Positions 50,131-61,362 of a stretch of DNA of 64,000 nucleotides are shown one piece after another. Numbering within the stretch: the first letter of the stretch is position 1; each line of letters starts with the position of its first letter. The notes beneath the pieces were generated by a model that was not told the DNA's origin, made no database searches, and saw only the letters and a program-made list of their open reading frames with translations. The position numbers were made by a program, and so were the translations under genes. Source of the stretch: Salvia splendens (Eukaryota; Streptophyta; Magnoliopsida; Lamiales; Lamiaceae); assembly GCF_004379255.2 (NCBI RefSeq), contig NC_056039.1, positions 10,280,501 to 10,344,500 on the forward strand, given 5' to 3'.

Positions 50131-52506
50131 TGTCACGCCCGCATTTCCTAAGGATAGGAAGTACGGTGGACCGCGACTAGGGGAGGAATAAAGAAGCGGG
50201 GAAGAAAGGGGAAAAACAGGAATATTTGACCCAAAGACATTTGATAAAAGGAAATTCATTTTAAAACCAGGTACTGTAGCGACATTTCTAGAGTTAATGT
50301 AAACAGAGTTAAATAAAACATTGTATCGGATTACAAAGCAGCGGAAAAGACCCAAAGACAGATGATGCCGGGTATGACGACACGACACCATCCAAAAGAC
50401 CAAGTAAAACACTCATTTGGCTTTCACTGCTCAACATCCGTCATCCCCATCGCCGCTCAACCTGCACATTAAGAAAACAACATGCAGGGCTGAGTACTTA
50501 TTGCACTCAGTGGACACACGCCAAAATCATAGTTTGTCATGCCATAACAGTGTAACCTTGGGGTTTTAAGTGTAAGAAAATAACCCAAGTACACAAAAAT
50601 ATATTTTCATAAATTCGACTGCGCAGTCATTTTCCGATATTGCCACCCTTATTCCCTCAATCATACACTATCTGATCCCAACGGTGACAAGGGGCGTGGC
50701 CACACCCCAGGTCACTAGACCGGCCAACTTGCTCTCAGATGGCACCCAGTCTCGTGTACACTAGCCTGAGGGTTCGCAGCCCAACAAACCCGAATTCGAT
50801 TAAACATATGTGGTAAACCACTTCAGATAGGTTTCAAATCAAAACATTTGGCAAGACAAACAGTTCACCTCCATAAACAATTCCGGAACAGAGTCCGTAT
50901 TAAAAACAACCCACGTAAAAGTAGGGTAGAAAAGCCCACCTCGATTGCTTAGCTTTTAAAAAGGTTCCCTTCAACCACACTTTCCTCGTAAAAGATCACC
51001 CTTTTGAAAGATAAATTGTATCATGATTAGAGTCAGAAGAGACGAGACTTTAAACGACAATGCATGATTCCTACGTGGACGACTTCAATATCTAGCACGT
51101 TACACGTACATACACTTAACAACATGTTACAAAACAAACACACAAAGTCACACGTTCGAAACACACCCCGCATGCAAACGACGTACCCAAAACGCGCACA
51201 CGACACACGAACACAGCACTCCAAGTCCTGGCATACCCTTACTGTGCAAACGGCTCACTTGGCTCGGAAAAGGTTCGGAAAAACTCGGAAAAAGGATCGG
51301 CGTCTCGACATGGCTCGGTGTCTCGGCCGGTGGCTCGGCACCTCGGCCACCTGTTCGGCACCTCGGCCGCTGGCTCGGCACCTCGGCCGCCTGCTCGGCA
51401 CCTCGGCCGCTGGCTCGGCATCTCGGCCGCCTGCTCGGCCGCTGGCTCGGCACCTCAGCCGCCTGCTCGGCACCTCGGCCGCTGGCTCGGCATCTCGGCC
51501 GCCTGCTCGGCACCTCGGCCGCTGGCTCGGCACCTCGGCCGCTGGCTCGGCATCTCGGCCGCCTGCTCGGCACCTCGGCCGCCTGCTCGGCACCTCGGCC
51601 GCTGGCTCGGCACCTCGGCCGCCTGGCTCGTTCCGTGCACACTCACTTTCCTCCAACTTCCGATTCTCAAACCCTATACAACATTCACACCACACATTCT
51701 CGGTCCCAAAACACACCCAGACACCTGGGATCATCCCTTCCAGACTCTCCACAAATCTGCCCTAGGCTGAACCCTACAACTCTCGGCCAACACACACGAA
51801 ACCCTCGAACCAAACACTGATTTTCCGAGCCATCTCTTGGCCAAACACACCCACATACATCACAAAAGCACAACACTCAGAAACCCAACCATTGCACATG
51901 AAAACATCTCCCAAAAACACACAACACGCAGAACTGCGCAGTTTACTTGCAGAAATCATAATAAAATCATACGACCTCCAAAGAAGCTGAAATTTACACA
52001 CCACACAGAAGACACACCAAAGTTTATACAGCTAAGAAATTCGTACCAAAAGGAGATCGTTTGCTCAGTCAAAAAGGGGTCGGAACCCACTGTCAGTTAT
52101 CACCGAAAACATGTTCAACACAAGCACATAGCCACAAATCCTATTCAACATCTAACCCATCCAAAAACGTCCTACATGCATGTTTTTCGAATTAAACGAG
52201 AGTTGAGGCCTTGTGTTACCTTTCCCGGATAGTTCAACGTAGTGAAAAAGCTTTACTTCCTCTTACGACTCCGATTCACGACGAAGGGGGGTATCACCTT
52301 GAGGAATCCAAGACGATGATGAGAGGGAGTGAATGAAAAAGATGAGAACCGAGAGGGAGAAGGAGAGAGGGAGCTTACCGGTGTTGAGAGCAATTGCAAG
52401 AGAGAAAAGAGAAAAACCGATGTGGGGAGAGATTGGAAAGGGGATGATGTATCGGTTAAGAGGGAGTGGGGAGGTTGAGAAAGTAGTGGGGAGGGGGAGA
52501 GAAACC

Positions 52507-52537
<31 letters not shown>

Positions 52538-52734
52538 TTTTAATTAGGATTTTTAAAAACATGGCTTAATTAATTATTTAATTACATTTTAATTTGCCTA
52601 GGTAGAAAATACCACATCCACAACAATCAAATAAACACAAAATATTTTCCACACCATATTTTAAACACAAAAACATAAAGAAAATTTCATCCTTAATTAA
52701 AAGAATAAAATTCCACAAATTTTCGGGTATTACA
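50131..52734 (-). repeat. 3' LTR of the Ty3 element
   Basis: 2604 bp; on the minus strand starts TGTAATACCCG and ends GGGCGTGACA. Contains a GC-rich minisatellite and a GA run. Confidence 0.9.
51300..51635. repeat. GC-rich minisatellite in the 3' LTR
   Basis: About sixteen units of roughly 20-21 bp alternating CTCGGCACCTCGGCCGCTGG and CTCGGCATCTCGGCCGCCTG types. All six frames stay open, giving spurious Arg/Ala/Gly-rich ORFs on both strands. Confidence 0.9.
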
Positions 52735-52748
52735 TTCCTCCCACCTTA
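52735..52748 (-). other. Polypurine tract of the Ty3 element
   Basis: Minus-strand TAAGGTGGGAGGAA directly before the 3' LTR. Confidence 0.8.
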
Positions 52749-52825
52749 ACAAAAATTTCGTCCCGAAATTTGTTAGATTACTCAAACAGTTCTGGAAACT
52801 TCTCTCTCATCTTATCTTCTGATTC

Positions 52826-53926
52826 TCATGTTGCCTCTTCGGTTCCATGATTCCTCCACCGTACTTTCACCGAAGCAATTGACTTATTCCTCAATTCTTG
52901 CACTCTTCGATCCAAAATGGCCTCGGGCTTCTCCTCATAGCTTAGATCGGGATTTAGGACCATCATCTCTTCTTGGTGAACTATGTGTGTGGGGTCAAAC
53001 ACGTACTTCTTCAATTGTGACACATGGAAGACGTTGTGCACATTTCCAAAGCTTGGTGGTAGGGCCAATCTGTATGCCACCATGCCGACTCTATCCAAAA
53101 TCTCGTATGGACCGATGAATCGGGGTCTAAGCTTTCCTTTCACTCCAAAACGAGTTATTCCCTTAGAAGGGGAAACTTTCAGAAAGACCTTTTCTCCGAC
53201 CTCGAATTGTAAATCGGTCCTTCGAACATCCGCATAAGATTTCTGTCGATCCTGTGCCTCCTTGATCCTCCCACGGATTTGTCGGACAATCTCTATCATC
53301 TCTTCTACAGAGTCTGGTCCGAGAATTCTTCTCTCACCCACTTCATCCCAATAAAGTGGCGACCTACACTTCTTTCCATACAATGCCTCGTATGGGGCCA
53401 TCTTGATAGTCGCCTGGTAACTATTGTTGTACGCGAACTCTACCAAGGGCAACACTTCTTCCCAACCTACGCCTCGATCTAGCACCACGGCTCGCAGCAT
53501 ATCCTCTAAGGCTTGAATTGTTCTCTCCGACTGCCCGTCGGTTTGTGGGTGGAAAGCTGTACTGAAATTCAACTTAGTCCCCAACTCGCGCTGCAGGCTT
53601 GTCCAAAATCTAGAAGTGAATTTAGCATCACGATCAGATGTGATTGTCGCTGGAACTCCATGCAAGCGTATAATTTCCCGTACATATACCTTAGCCAACT
53701 GCTCGGATCCATAAGTGGCACGAACCGGCACAAAATGGGCAGATTTGGTGAGACGATCTATAATCACCCAAATCACCGTGTTCCCTCGCTGGGATTTTGG
53801 CAGTCCTATCACAAAGTCCATTGCAATATGTTCCCACTTCCATTCCGGAATCTCGAGGGGTTGCAATTTCCCATAGGGCCGTTGGTGTAGCGCCTTTACT
53901 TGTTGACATGCCAGGCATCTCTCCAC
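52826..53926 (-). CDS. Ty3 integrase with chromodomain-like C-terminus (frame-shifted from pol)
   Basis: 366-residue frame beginning inside the integrase zinc-binding region (CLACQQ), then the catalytic core ([20 protein letters not shown], and the TDGQSERT region). The integrase C-terminal part includes [23 protein letters not shown] and a chromodomain-like stretch ([19 protein letters not shown]). It ends at a TGA (52826-52828) where related proteins have Trp; sense-like codons continue to a second stop about 55 bases on. It is joined to gag-pol across a shift in the T7 run at 53942-53948 (A7 in sense). Confidence 0.88.
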   Translation of the reverse strand: MERCLACQQVKALHQRPYGKLQPLEIPEWKWEHIAMDFVIGLPKSQRGNTVIWVIIDRLTKSAHFVPVRATYGSEQLAKVYVREIIRLHGVPATITSDRDAKFTSRFWTSLQRELGTKLNFSTAFHPQTDGQSERTIQALEDMLRAVVLDRGVGWEEVLPLVEFAYNNSYQATIKMAPYEALYGKKCRSPLYWDEVGERRILGPDSVEEMIEIVRQIRGRIKEAQDRQKSYADVRRTDLQFEVGEKVFLKVSPSKGITRFGVKGKLRPRFIGPYEILDRVGMVAYRLALPPSFGNVHNVFHVSQLKKYVFDPTHIVHQEEMMVLNPDLSYEEKPEAILDRRVQELRNKSIASVKVRWRNHGTEEAT

Positions 53927-56900
53927 AAATGCCGCAACATGTTTTTTTCATACCGTTCCACCAAAACTGTCTTTTCAAGTCTTGATACATTTTGGTGCTC
54001 CCTGGATGGGCAGCGTATGGGGTTTCATGTGCTTCTCTCATGATTTCCATCCTCAAGCCTTCATCCTTGGGCACACACAACCTTCCCTTGTAGGTGAGAC
54101 CGTTATCCGCTGCCTCACGGAAACTTCCGGGTTCACCCGTCCTCACTTCTGAGCGAAACCTTTCTAGTAGCGTATCTCGCCGTTGAGCTTCCACAATTCT
54201 GGCTCTTAAGTCGGGTTCCATCACCAACGTGGCTACTATCCCTTCCACAGTCTCGGGCATTCTCACCACTTCCAAGCGCATCTTACTGAACTCTCGGATT
54301 ATACTCTCCTCGATAGTAAGAAAGGTGGCCAGCTGAGATTGAGACTTCCTACTAAGAGCGTCGGCCACTACGTTTGCTTTTCCCGGATGGTAATTTATAC
54401 CACAATCGTAGTCCTTCACCAACTCGAGCCACCTACGTTGGCGCATATTCAGCTCCTTTTGCTCAAAGAAGTACTTTAGACTCTTATGGTCCGTGTATAT
54501 CTCACAACGGACTCCATAGAGATGGTGTCTCCAGATTTTCAAAGCATGCACCACAGCTGCCAGTTCCAAGTCATGCGTCGGATAATTCAGCTCATGGGGC
54601 TTCAATTGTCTCGATGCATATGCAATCACTTTCCCCTTCTGCATAAGCACACATCCTAGTCCCACCTTCGACGCATCCGTATATACCGCATAGTCAGTCT
54701 CTGGCTCCGGCACAGCCAGGATTGGTGCGGTGGTCAATTTCTCCTTCAACAACTGAAAGCTCGCCTCACATTCTGGCGTCCAAATCATCTTGACTCCCTT
54801 TTTCAGTTGTTGCGTCATTGGCCTTGCTATCTTCGAGAATCCCTCGATGAATCTTCGATAATAGCCCGCCAGTCCTAAAAAGCTTCGGATTTCGTTTTGC
54901 GTAGAAGGTGACTTCCACTCCTGCACCGCTTCCACCTTGGCCGGGTCCACACGAATTCCATCTGAAGTTACTACATGTCCCAGAAAATTCACTTCCTTGA
55001 GCCAAAACTCGCATTTACTGAACTTGACATATAGTTTCTCGTCCCTTAGAGTTGCTAGGACGGTTCTCAAGTGCTCTTTGTGCTCCTCTTCGTTCTTCGA
55101 GTAAATGAGCACATCATCGATGAAAACCAGGACAAACCGATCCAGAAATGGATGGAACACGCGGTTCATAAGGTCCATGAACACTGCCGGGGCGTTCGTC
55201 AGTCCAAAAGGCATTACAACGAACTCATAATGACCATATCTTGTTCGGAACGCCGTCTTGGGTACATCTTCTCGCCGAACCCTCAACTGATGGTACCCAG
55301 ACCTCAAATCCATCTTAGAGAAGACTCCTGCCCCTCGAAGTTGGTCAAACAAGTCGTCTATCCTTGGTAGTGGATACTTGTTCTTTAGCGTTAGTTTGTT
55401 TAGCTCCCGATAGTCGATGCACATCCTCATCGTTCCATCCTTCTTCTTTACAAACAACACTGGTGCTCCCCATGGTGACACGCTAGGTCTAATGAATCCC
55501 AATTCCAGTAGCTCTTGCAGTTGCACCTTAAGCTCCTCCAACTCTTTTGGCGCCATTCTATAAGGTGCTTTGGATATTGGTGCCGATCCGGGCTCCAGAT
55601 CGATCGTGAATTCTACCTGCCTGTCGGGTGGGGGTCCCGGCAATGCATCGGGGAAGACATCGGGATATTCACTCACTATCTCCACATCTTCTATCTTCCT
55701 GTCTTTCTTCTCCTCCCCATTCAAATAAACAAGGTACGCTGGACATCCCTTCCTAATCATTGTAGTGGCTTGCAGCGCAGAGATAATGGACTTGCGTCGG
55801 CTCATTGGGATTCCGTGAAACTTCGTCGGCTCTTTTCCGGGGGTTTCAAACGAGATTTCCCTGTCTCTACAATGAAGGGTAACGTGGTTCTCCGCTAACC
55901 AATCCATACCCAAGATTATGTCTACGCTACCCATCGTCATTACTTGCAAATTATAAGCCACTAAACTGAGTTCACCTATTCCAAAGTTCACACATGCACA
56001 AGATCGGGATATATCTATAGTCCCGCCTACCGGTGAGGTCACACTCATAGTGGGTTCGGTCTTAACAGTAGGTAATTCCAAAGTATCCACACAAGATGTT
56101 GATATAAAGGAATGCGACGCACCCGTATCAAACAAGACAACTATAGGCATATTGAGAAGTGTGCCCATACCTGCCAAGTTTCCTTGCCCAAAGGTTTCTT
56201 TCCCGTTTGCCGGCTGCTTCCCCCTCAAGGCGTAGGCCCTTGCTTGCGATGGTAATCCTTGGCGGCGTTGTTGCGGTGGAGGTGCAGGTAGTGCCTGGGA
56301 TTGTGGACGGAAACCTAGCTGGTTCTGTCTCGTTCCCGTTCCCATGTGCTTGTTTGGGCAATTTCGGATGTAGTGGCCACTCCCACCACAGTTGAAGCAC
56401 CTAGGGTCTCGACACTCCCCGGTGTGATACTTGAAGCATCTCCCACATTGAGGGTTCCTCGGCGGGAAATTTGCCCTCGGTTGAAAGGTATTCTGTCTTC
56501 CGCCATTGTAGGGTGCGTTCCTCATGTGTTGTGGCCTCTTGACACCATACTGAGTTTGATCACCATCCCACCTCCTCTTCTCTTGATGACCTGGCTGAGC
56601 TTGTAGAGGTGTCGCGTTTGTTGTCGCCACAACTCTTGGTTTAGGGAGTGCATCTTCCACGTCCAGTGCACAAGTCAAGATCTCCGAGTAGGAGAGTTCT
56701 CCTCGACAGGCCAACGCGGCCTTTATCTCATCTCTGAGCCCGGCCCGGAACTTCACCGCCCATTTCTCATCGGTGTCCATCAACTCGGGCGCATATCGTG
56801 CCATCTGCGCGAGGGCTCGGTCATACTCGGTCACAGTCATTCGGCCTTGGCTTAGCGTGTGGAATTCTACCACCTTGGCCCGTCTGTACGTCTTTGGGAC

Positions 56901-57266
56901 ATACTTGTTGTCAATCTCCACCTTAAACTCCTCCCATGTTAGCGCTTCCAGGCGTGCAGGATTCATAGTCCTTTGCCGAGTCTCCCACCAATAATCGGCA
57001 TCACCCGATAGTTGAAAGGTGGCGCAAGCAATGCGCTCCTGATCTGTGCACTCCATAACCCTGAAAATACGTTCGAGGCTGCGTATCCACTCTTCGGCTT
57101 TTGATGGATCTCCTTGTCCATCGAATTTTGGGGGATTCTGCCTGGAGAACGTAACTATGAATCTTTCCTGCTGAGGCGGGGGTGGAGGTGGTGGTGGCGG
57201 TGGTGGTGGAGGTGGTGCCTCCACGTTGGGTCCTTGTCGTGGTTGGCGTGCACGTCTTGGCGGCAT
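53691..57266 (-). CDS. Ty3 Gag-Pol (gag, protease, RT, RNase H, start of integrase)
   Basis: 1191-residue frame starting [12 protein letters not shown] with a poly-Pro run (about 19-31). Then the gag capsid region ([20 protein letters not shown]), a zinc knuckle ([14 protein letters not shown]), and protease [14 protein letters not shown] has [12 protein letters not shown] and the catalytic [10 protein letters not shown]. RNase H has [13 protein letters not shown] and DHKSLKYFF. The H2C2 integrase start follows. After about 53941 the frame is out of register with integrase, so the last roughly 80 residues are not native. Gag-Pol in one frame is typical of plant Ty3 elements. The start codon choice is supported by the capsid domain beginning soon after. 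Confidence 0.9.
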   Translation of the reverse strand: MPPRRARQPRQGPNVEAPPPPPPPPPPPPPPQQERFIVTFSRQNPPKFDGQGDPSKAEEWIRSLERIFRVMECTDQERIACATFQLSGDADYWWETRQRTMNPARLEALTWEEFKVEIDNKYVPKTYRRAKVVEFHTLSQGRMTVTEYDRALAQMARYAPELMDTDEKWAVKFRAGLRDEIKAALACRGELSYSEILTCALDVEDALPKPRVVATTNATPLQAQPGHQEKRRWDGDQTQYGVKRPQHMRNAPYNGGRQNTFQPRANFPPRNPQCGRCFKYHTGECRDPRCFNCGGSGHYIRNCPNKHMGTGTRQNQLGFRPQSQALPAPPPQQRRQGLPSQARAYALRGKQPANGKETFGQGNLAGMGTLLNMPIVVLFDTGASHSFISTSCVDTLELPTVKTEPTMSVTSPVGGTIDISRSCACVNFGIGELSLVAYNLQVMTMGSVDIILGMDWLAENHVTLHCRDREISFETPGKEPTKFHGIPMSRRKSIISALQATTMIRKGCPAYLVYLNGEEKKDRKIEDVEIVSEYPDVFPDALPGPPPDRQVEFTIDLEPGSAPISKAPYRMAPKELEELKVQLQELLELGFIRPSVSPWGAPVLFVKKKDGTMRMCIDYRELNKLTLKNKYPLPRIDDLFDQLRGAGVFSKMDLRSGYHQLRVRREDVPKTAFRTRYGHYEFVVMPFGLTNAPAVFMDLMNRVFHPFLDRFVLVFIDDVLIYSKNEEEHKEHLRTVLATLRDEKLYVKFSKCEFWLKEVNFLGHVVTSDGIRVDPAKVEAVQEWKSPSTQNEIRSFLGLAGYYRRFIEGFSKIARPMTQQLKKGVKMIWTPECEASFQLLKEKLTTAPILAVPEPETDYAVYTDASKVGLGCVLMQKGKVIAYASRQLKPHELNYPTHDLELAAVVHALKIWRHHLYGVRCEIYTDHKSLKYFFEQKELNMRQRRWLELVKDYDCGINYHPGKANVVADALSRKSQSQLATFLTIEESIIREFSKMRLEVVRMPETVEGIVATLVMEPDLRARIVEAQRRDTLLERFRSEVRTGEPGSFREAADNGLTYKGRLCVPKDEGLRMEIMREAHETPYAAHPGSTKMYQDLKRQFWWNGMKKTCCGICGEMPGMSTSKGATPTALWEIATPRDSGMEVGTYCNGLCDRTAKIPAREHGDLGDYRSSHQICPFCAGSCHLWIRAVG

Positions 57267-57478
57267 TCTGATTCAATATCCAAAAGTGTTACTACAATTC
57301 TCATCCAAAATTACCACTTTCTCAAAATTTTCTTATAAAATCTTCATGTAGTATAAGATGCAACACATAGGATATAAATCAAAATCAAATTCTCATTAAA
57401 AGAAAGAAGGCCAACATTGTTCCCGAGAGTAGATCGTACTGAAAGCAAAAACTGAAAAGACAACGAACTATTCTAATT

Positions 57479-58012
57479 CTAGACTACGACTCTATCATCC
57501 TCATCCATAGGTCCTTCCTCTGGGTCTTCGTCATCGTCCTCCTCGGGGTTCTCTTGCTGAGCCTCCTCGGGTTCTTCCCCGTAGTCATCTTCAAACCCTT
57601 GCTTACCCTCGTACATGCTCACATACTTGTCCTGATACACGACCCTCTCTTCCACATCCTGTGGGGGTTGTTCCTCTCGAGAGTCTACCAGTGCACAATA
57701 CACGGCCTTCCGAAAGCCAGCCATGTCACCCACCATGTCATCGGTAGCGGGCTCATGCCACGTGTACCTCCTCGCCGTTCTTTCGGCCCACTCTTTCCAG
57801 CTGTCGGGGAGCAATTCTATTAGCTTCTCAATGCCGTCATGCTCTGTCACTCCGAACTCCTGAGCTGCCCTCCAGAGGGTGTCGAAGTGTGCCACGAACT
57901 CGATCAGCGGTACGTGATCCTTCTTCCGGTACACTCTATAATCTCTGAGCACCCTCTGTGCCCTAAGTCTATCGCGATCACTCCGTCGCGGGGTTCGGAA
58001 CATACGCGCCAT
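57479..58012 (-). CDS. Extra ORF of the Ty3 element between primer site and gag
   Basis: 177 residues, same strand as gag-pol, 212 bp upstream of the gag-pol ATG and about 620 bp after the primer site. It starts MARMFRTPRRSDRDRL. The middle (LIEFVAHFDTLWRAAQEFG, then IEKLIELLPDSWKEWA) resembles the helical pattern of a retrotransposon gag capsid (YVxxF...LP). The C-terminus is strongly acidic (EEPEEAQQENPEEDDDEDPEE). It has no stop or shift. Standard Ty3 chromoviruses lack this ORF, so it is either an accessory protein or a divergent duplicated gag. Function unknown. Confidence 0.7.
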   Translation of the reverse strand: MARMFRTPRRSDRDRLRAQRVLRDYRVYRKKDHVPLIEFVAHFDTLWRAAQEFGVTEHDGIEKLIELLPDSWKEWAERTARRYTWHEPATDDMVGDMAGFRKAVYCALVDSREEQPPQDVEERVVYQDKYVSMYEGKQGFEDDYGEEPEEAQQENPEEDDDEDPEEGPMDEDDRVVV

Positions 58013-58630
58013 CTATAGAAAAACAGAAACAACCGCCTCGCGTAAAAAAACAGAGTACATAACCGAAGAAGAGAGGGAGATAAGTGTATACAGACGTATC
58101 GATGTTCTAACTCCAAACCTGCTGGTGTTCAAAGGCCAAACGTTCTTATCTACTATAGGTCCAAAAAGCACTAGTGAAATCCTATCACGTCTAAGTTCAA
58201 ACATTCAAAAGGCCAACACATTCTCCCATAAAAGCTCACATCTACATTCACGTCATCATATCATCACACATCAGCCACATGCTTTCATATAAATTCATCA
58301 TACATCAACAGTTCATAACACCATAACAGTTCATAACTCAAATAATTTCCAACTTTTCCACATCACTTTGTACCCTTCCACATGTCTCAACATTTACTTA
58401 AACTTTACATAAAACATTTTCAACACCAAAATCACAATTTCCTCCACTTCCATATACTTTCCAAAATTTCGAAATTTTCATTACCTCATTTCAGGTTGAG
58501 TGCGATGAGTCGGATGTTGAGCCAATGACACTTTTGAAAACTTAGTCAATTATTTATTTTGACACAGGGATACAAACTAAATCAAGACAGAAGAGACTCT
58601 TAGGTCCAGAGCAGAAAGAAAAAAAACCTA

Positions 58631-58643
58631 GGCTCTGATACCA
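58631..58643 (-). other. Primer binding site of the Ty3 element
   Basis: Minus-strand TGGTATCAGAGCC three bases after the 5' LTR, complementary to initiator-Met tRNA. Confidence 0.85.
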
Positions 58644-58646
58644 CTA

Positions 58647-61248
58647 TGTCACGCCCGCATTTCCTAAGGATAGGAAGTACGGTGGACCGCGACTAGGGGA
58701 GGAATAAAGAAGCGGGGAAGAAAGGGGAAAAACAGGAATATTTGACCCAAAGACATTTGATAAAAGGAAATTCATTTTAAAACCAGGTACTGTAGCGACA
58801 TTTCTAGAGTTAATGTAAACAGAGTTAAATAAAACATTGTATCGGATTACAAAGCAGCGGAAAAGACCCAAAGACAGATGATGCCGGGTATGACGACACG
58901 ACACCATCCAAAAGACCAAGTAAAACACTCATTTGGCTTTCACTGCTCAACATCCGTCATCCCCATCGCCGCTCAACCTGCACATTAAGAAAACAACATG
59001 CAGGGCTGAGTACTTATTGCACTCAGTGGACACACGCCAAAATCATAGTTTGTCATGCCATAACAGTGTAACCTTGGGGTTTTAAGTGTAAGAAAATAAC
59101 CCAAGTACACAAAAATATATTTTCATAAATTCGACTGCGCAGTCATTTTCCGATATTGCCACCCTTATTCCCTCAATCATACACTATCTGATCCCAACGG
59201 TGACAAGGGGCGTGGCCACACCCCAGGTCACTAGACCGGCCAACTTGCTCTCAGATGGCACCCAGTCTCGTGTACACTAGCCTGAGGGTTCGCAGCCCAA
59301 CAGACCCGAATTCGATTAAACATATGTGGTAAACCACTTCAGATAGGTTTCAAATCAAAACAATTGGCAAGACAAACAGTTCACCTCCATAAACAATTCC
59401 GGAACAGAGTCCGTATTAAAAACAACCCACGTAAAAGTAGGGTAGAAAAGCCCACCTCGATTGCTTAGCTTTTAAAAAGGTTCCCTTCAACCACACTTTC
59501 CTCGTAAAAGATCACCCTTTTGAAAGATAAATTGTATCATGATTAGAGTCAGAAGAGACGAGACTTTAAACGACAATGCATGATTCCTACGTGGACGACT
59601 TCAATATCTAGCACGTTACACGTACATACACTTAACAACATGTTACAAAACAAACACACAAAGTCACACGTTCGAAACACACCCCGCATGCAAACGACGT
59701 ACCCAAAACGCGCACACGACACACGAACACAGCACTCCAAGTCCTGGCATACCCTTACTGTGCAAACGGCTCACTTGGCTCGGAAAAGGTTCGGAAAAAC
59801 TCGGAAAAAGGATCGGCGTCTCGACATGGCTCGGTGTCTCGGCCGGTGGCTCGGCACCTCGGCCACCTGTTCGGCACCTCGGCCGCTGGCTCGGCACCTC
59901 GGCCGCCTGCTCGGCACCTCGGCCGCTGGCTCGGCATCTCGGCCGCCTGCTCGGCCGCTGGCTCGGCACCTCAGCCGCCTGCTCGGCACCTCGGCCGCTG
60001 GCTCGGCATCTCGGCCGCCTGCTCGGCACCTCGGCCGCTGGCTCGGCACCTCGGCCGCTGGCTCGGCATCTCGGCCGCCTGCTCGGCACCTCGGCCGCCT
60101 GCTCGGCACCTCGGCCGCTGGCTCGGCACCTCGGTCGCCTGGCTCGTTCCGTGCACACTCACTTTCCTCCAACTTCCGATTCTCAAACCCTATACAACAT
60201 TCACACCACACATTCTCGGTCCCAAAACACACCCAGACACCTGGGATCATCCCTTCCAGACTCTCCACAATTCTGCCCTAGGCTGAACCCTACAACTCTC
60301 GGCCAACACACACGAAACCCTCGAACCAAACACTGATTTTCCGAGCCATCTCTTGGCCAAACACACCCACATACATCACAAAAGCACAACACTCAGAAAC
60401 CCAACCATTGCACATGAAAACATCTCCCAAAAACACACAACACGCAGAACTGCGCAGTTTACTTGCAGAAATCATAATAAAATCATACGACCTCCAAAGA
60501 AGCTGAAATTTACACACCACACAGAAGACACACCAAAGTTTATACAGCTAAGAAATTCGTACCAAAAGGAGATCGTTTGCTCAGTCAAAAAGGGGTCGGA
60601 ACCCACTGTCAGTTATCACCAAAAACATGTTCAACACAAGCACATAGCCACAAATCCTATTCAACATCTAACCCATCCAAAAACGTCCTACATGCATGTT
60701 TTTCGAATTAAACGAGAGTTGAGGCCTTGTGTTACCTTTCCCGAATAGTTCAACGTAGTGAAAAAGCTTTACTTCCTCTTACGACTCCGATTCACGACGA
60801 AGGGGGGTATCACCTTGAGGAATCCAAGACGATGATGAGAGGGAGTGAATGAAAAAGATGAGAACCGAGAGGGAGAAGGAGAGAGGGAGCTTACCGGTGT
60901 TGAGAGCAATTGCAAGAGAGAAAAGAGAAAAACCGATGTGGGGAGAGATTGGAAAGGGGATGATGTATCGGTTAAGAGGGAGTGGGGAGGTTGAGAAAGT
61001 AGTGGGGAGGGGGAGAGAAACCGAGAGAGAGAGAGAGAGAGAGAGATTTAATTTTAATTAGGATTTTTAAAAACATGGCTTAATTAATTATTTAATTACA
61101 TTTTAATTTGCCTAGGTAGAAAATACCACATCCACAACAATCAAATAAACACAAAATATTTTCCACACCATATTTTAAACACAAAAACATAAAGAAAATT
61201 TCATCCTTAATTAAAAGAATAAAATTCCACAAATTTTCGGGTATTACA
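58647..61248 (-). repeat. 5' LTR of the Ty3 element
   Basis: 2602 bp, nearly identical to 50131-52734. Differences seen include the sites equivalent to 50785, 51617, 51752 and 52103, and one GA unit. Confidence 0.9.
59816..60151. repeat. GC-rich minisatellite in the 5' LTR
   Basis: Same unit order as 51300-51635 with one C/T difference near the end; no unit gain or loss between the two LTRs. Confidence 0.9.
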
Positions 61249-61362
61249 AATGGCCCCCCAAGTTCGCCTTATTGCAAATTGAGTTGACTGCTAAGTTAAT
61301 ACAAAAAGGGACAGGAACATCTCAGTAGACCCAAGTGTCTACAAAAGATTTTCATGATTTAA

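Larger units (their letters stand above)
50131..61248 (-). mobile_element. Complete Ty3 (chromovirus-type) LTR retrotransposon, 11.1 kb
   Basis: Read on the minus strand: 5' LTR 61248-58647, primer site 58643-58631 (TGGTATCAGAGCC), an extra ORF 58012-57479, gag-protease-RT-RNase H 57266 to about 53940, integrase plus chromodomain-like end to 52826, a polypurine tract, then 3' LTR 52734-50131. Target duplication AATGG (50126-50130 and 61249-61253). LTRs of 2604 and 2602 bp differ by about six substitutions and one GA unit, so insertion is recent. RT before integrase defines Ty3. The copy has one shift in an A run and one nonsense codon near the end of integrase. Confidence 0.93.

Noticed and set aside
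51300..51635. CRISPR-like array
   Set aside because: Units are contiguous without unique spacers, in a plant LTR.
51064..51765. 233-aa plus-strand ORF and 164-165-aa minus-strand ORFs in the Ty3 LTRs
   Set aside because: The minisatellite is open in all frames and the same ORFs recur in both LTRs; there is no coding signature.
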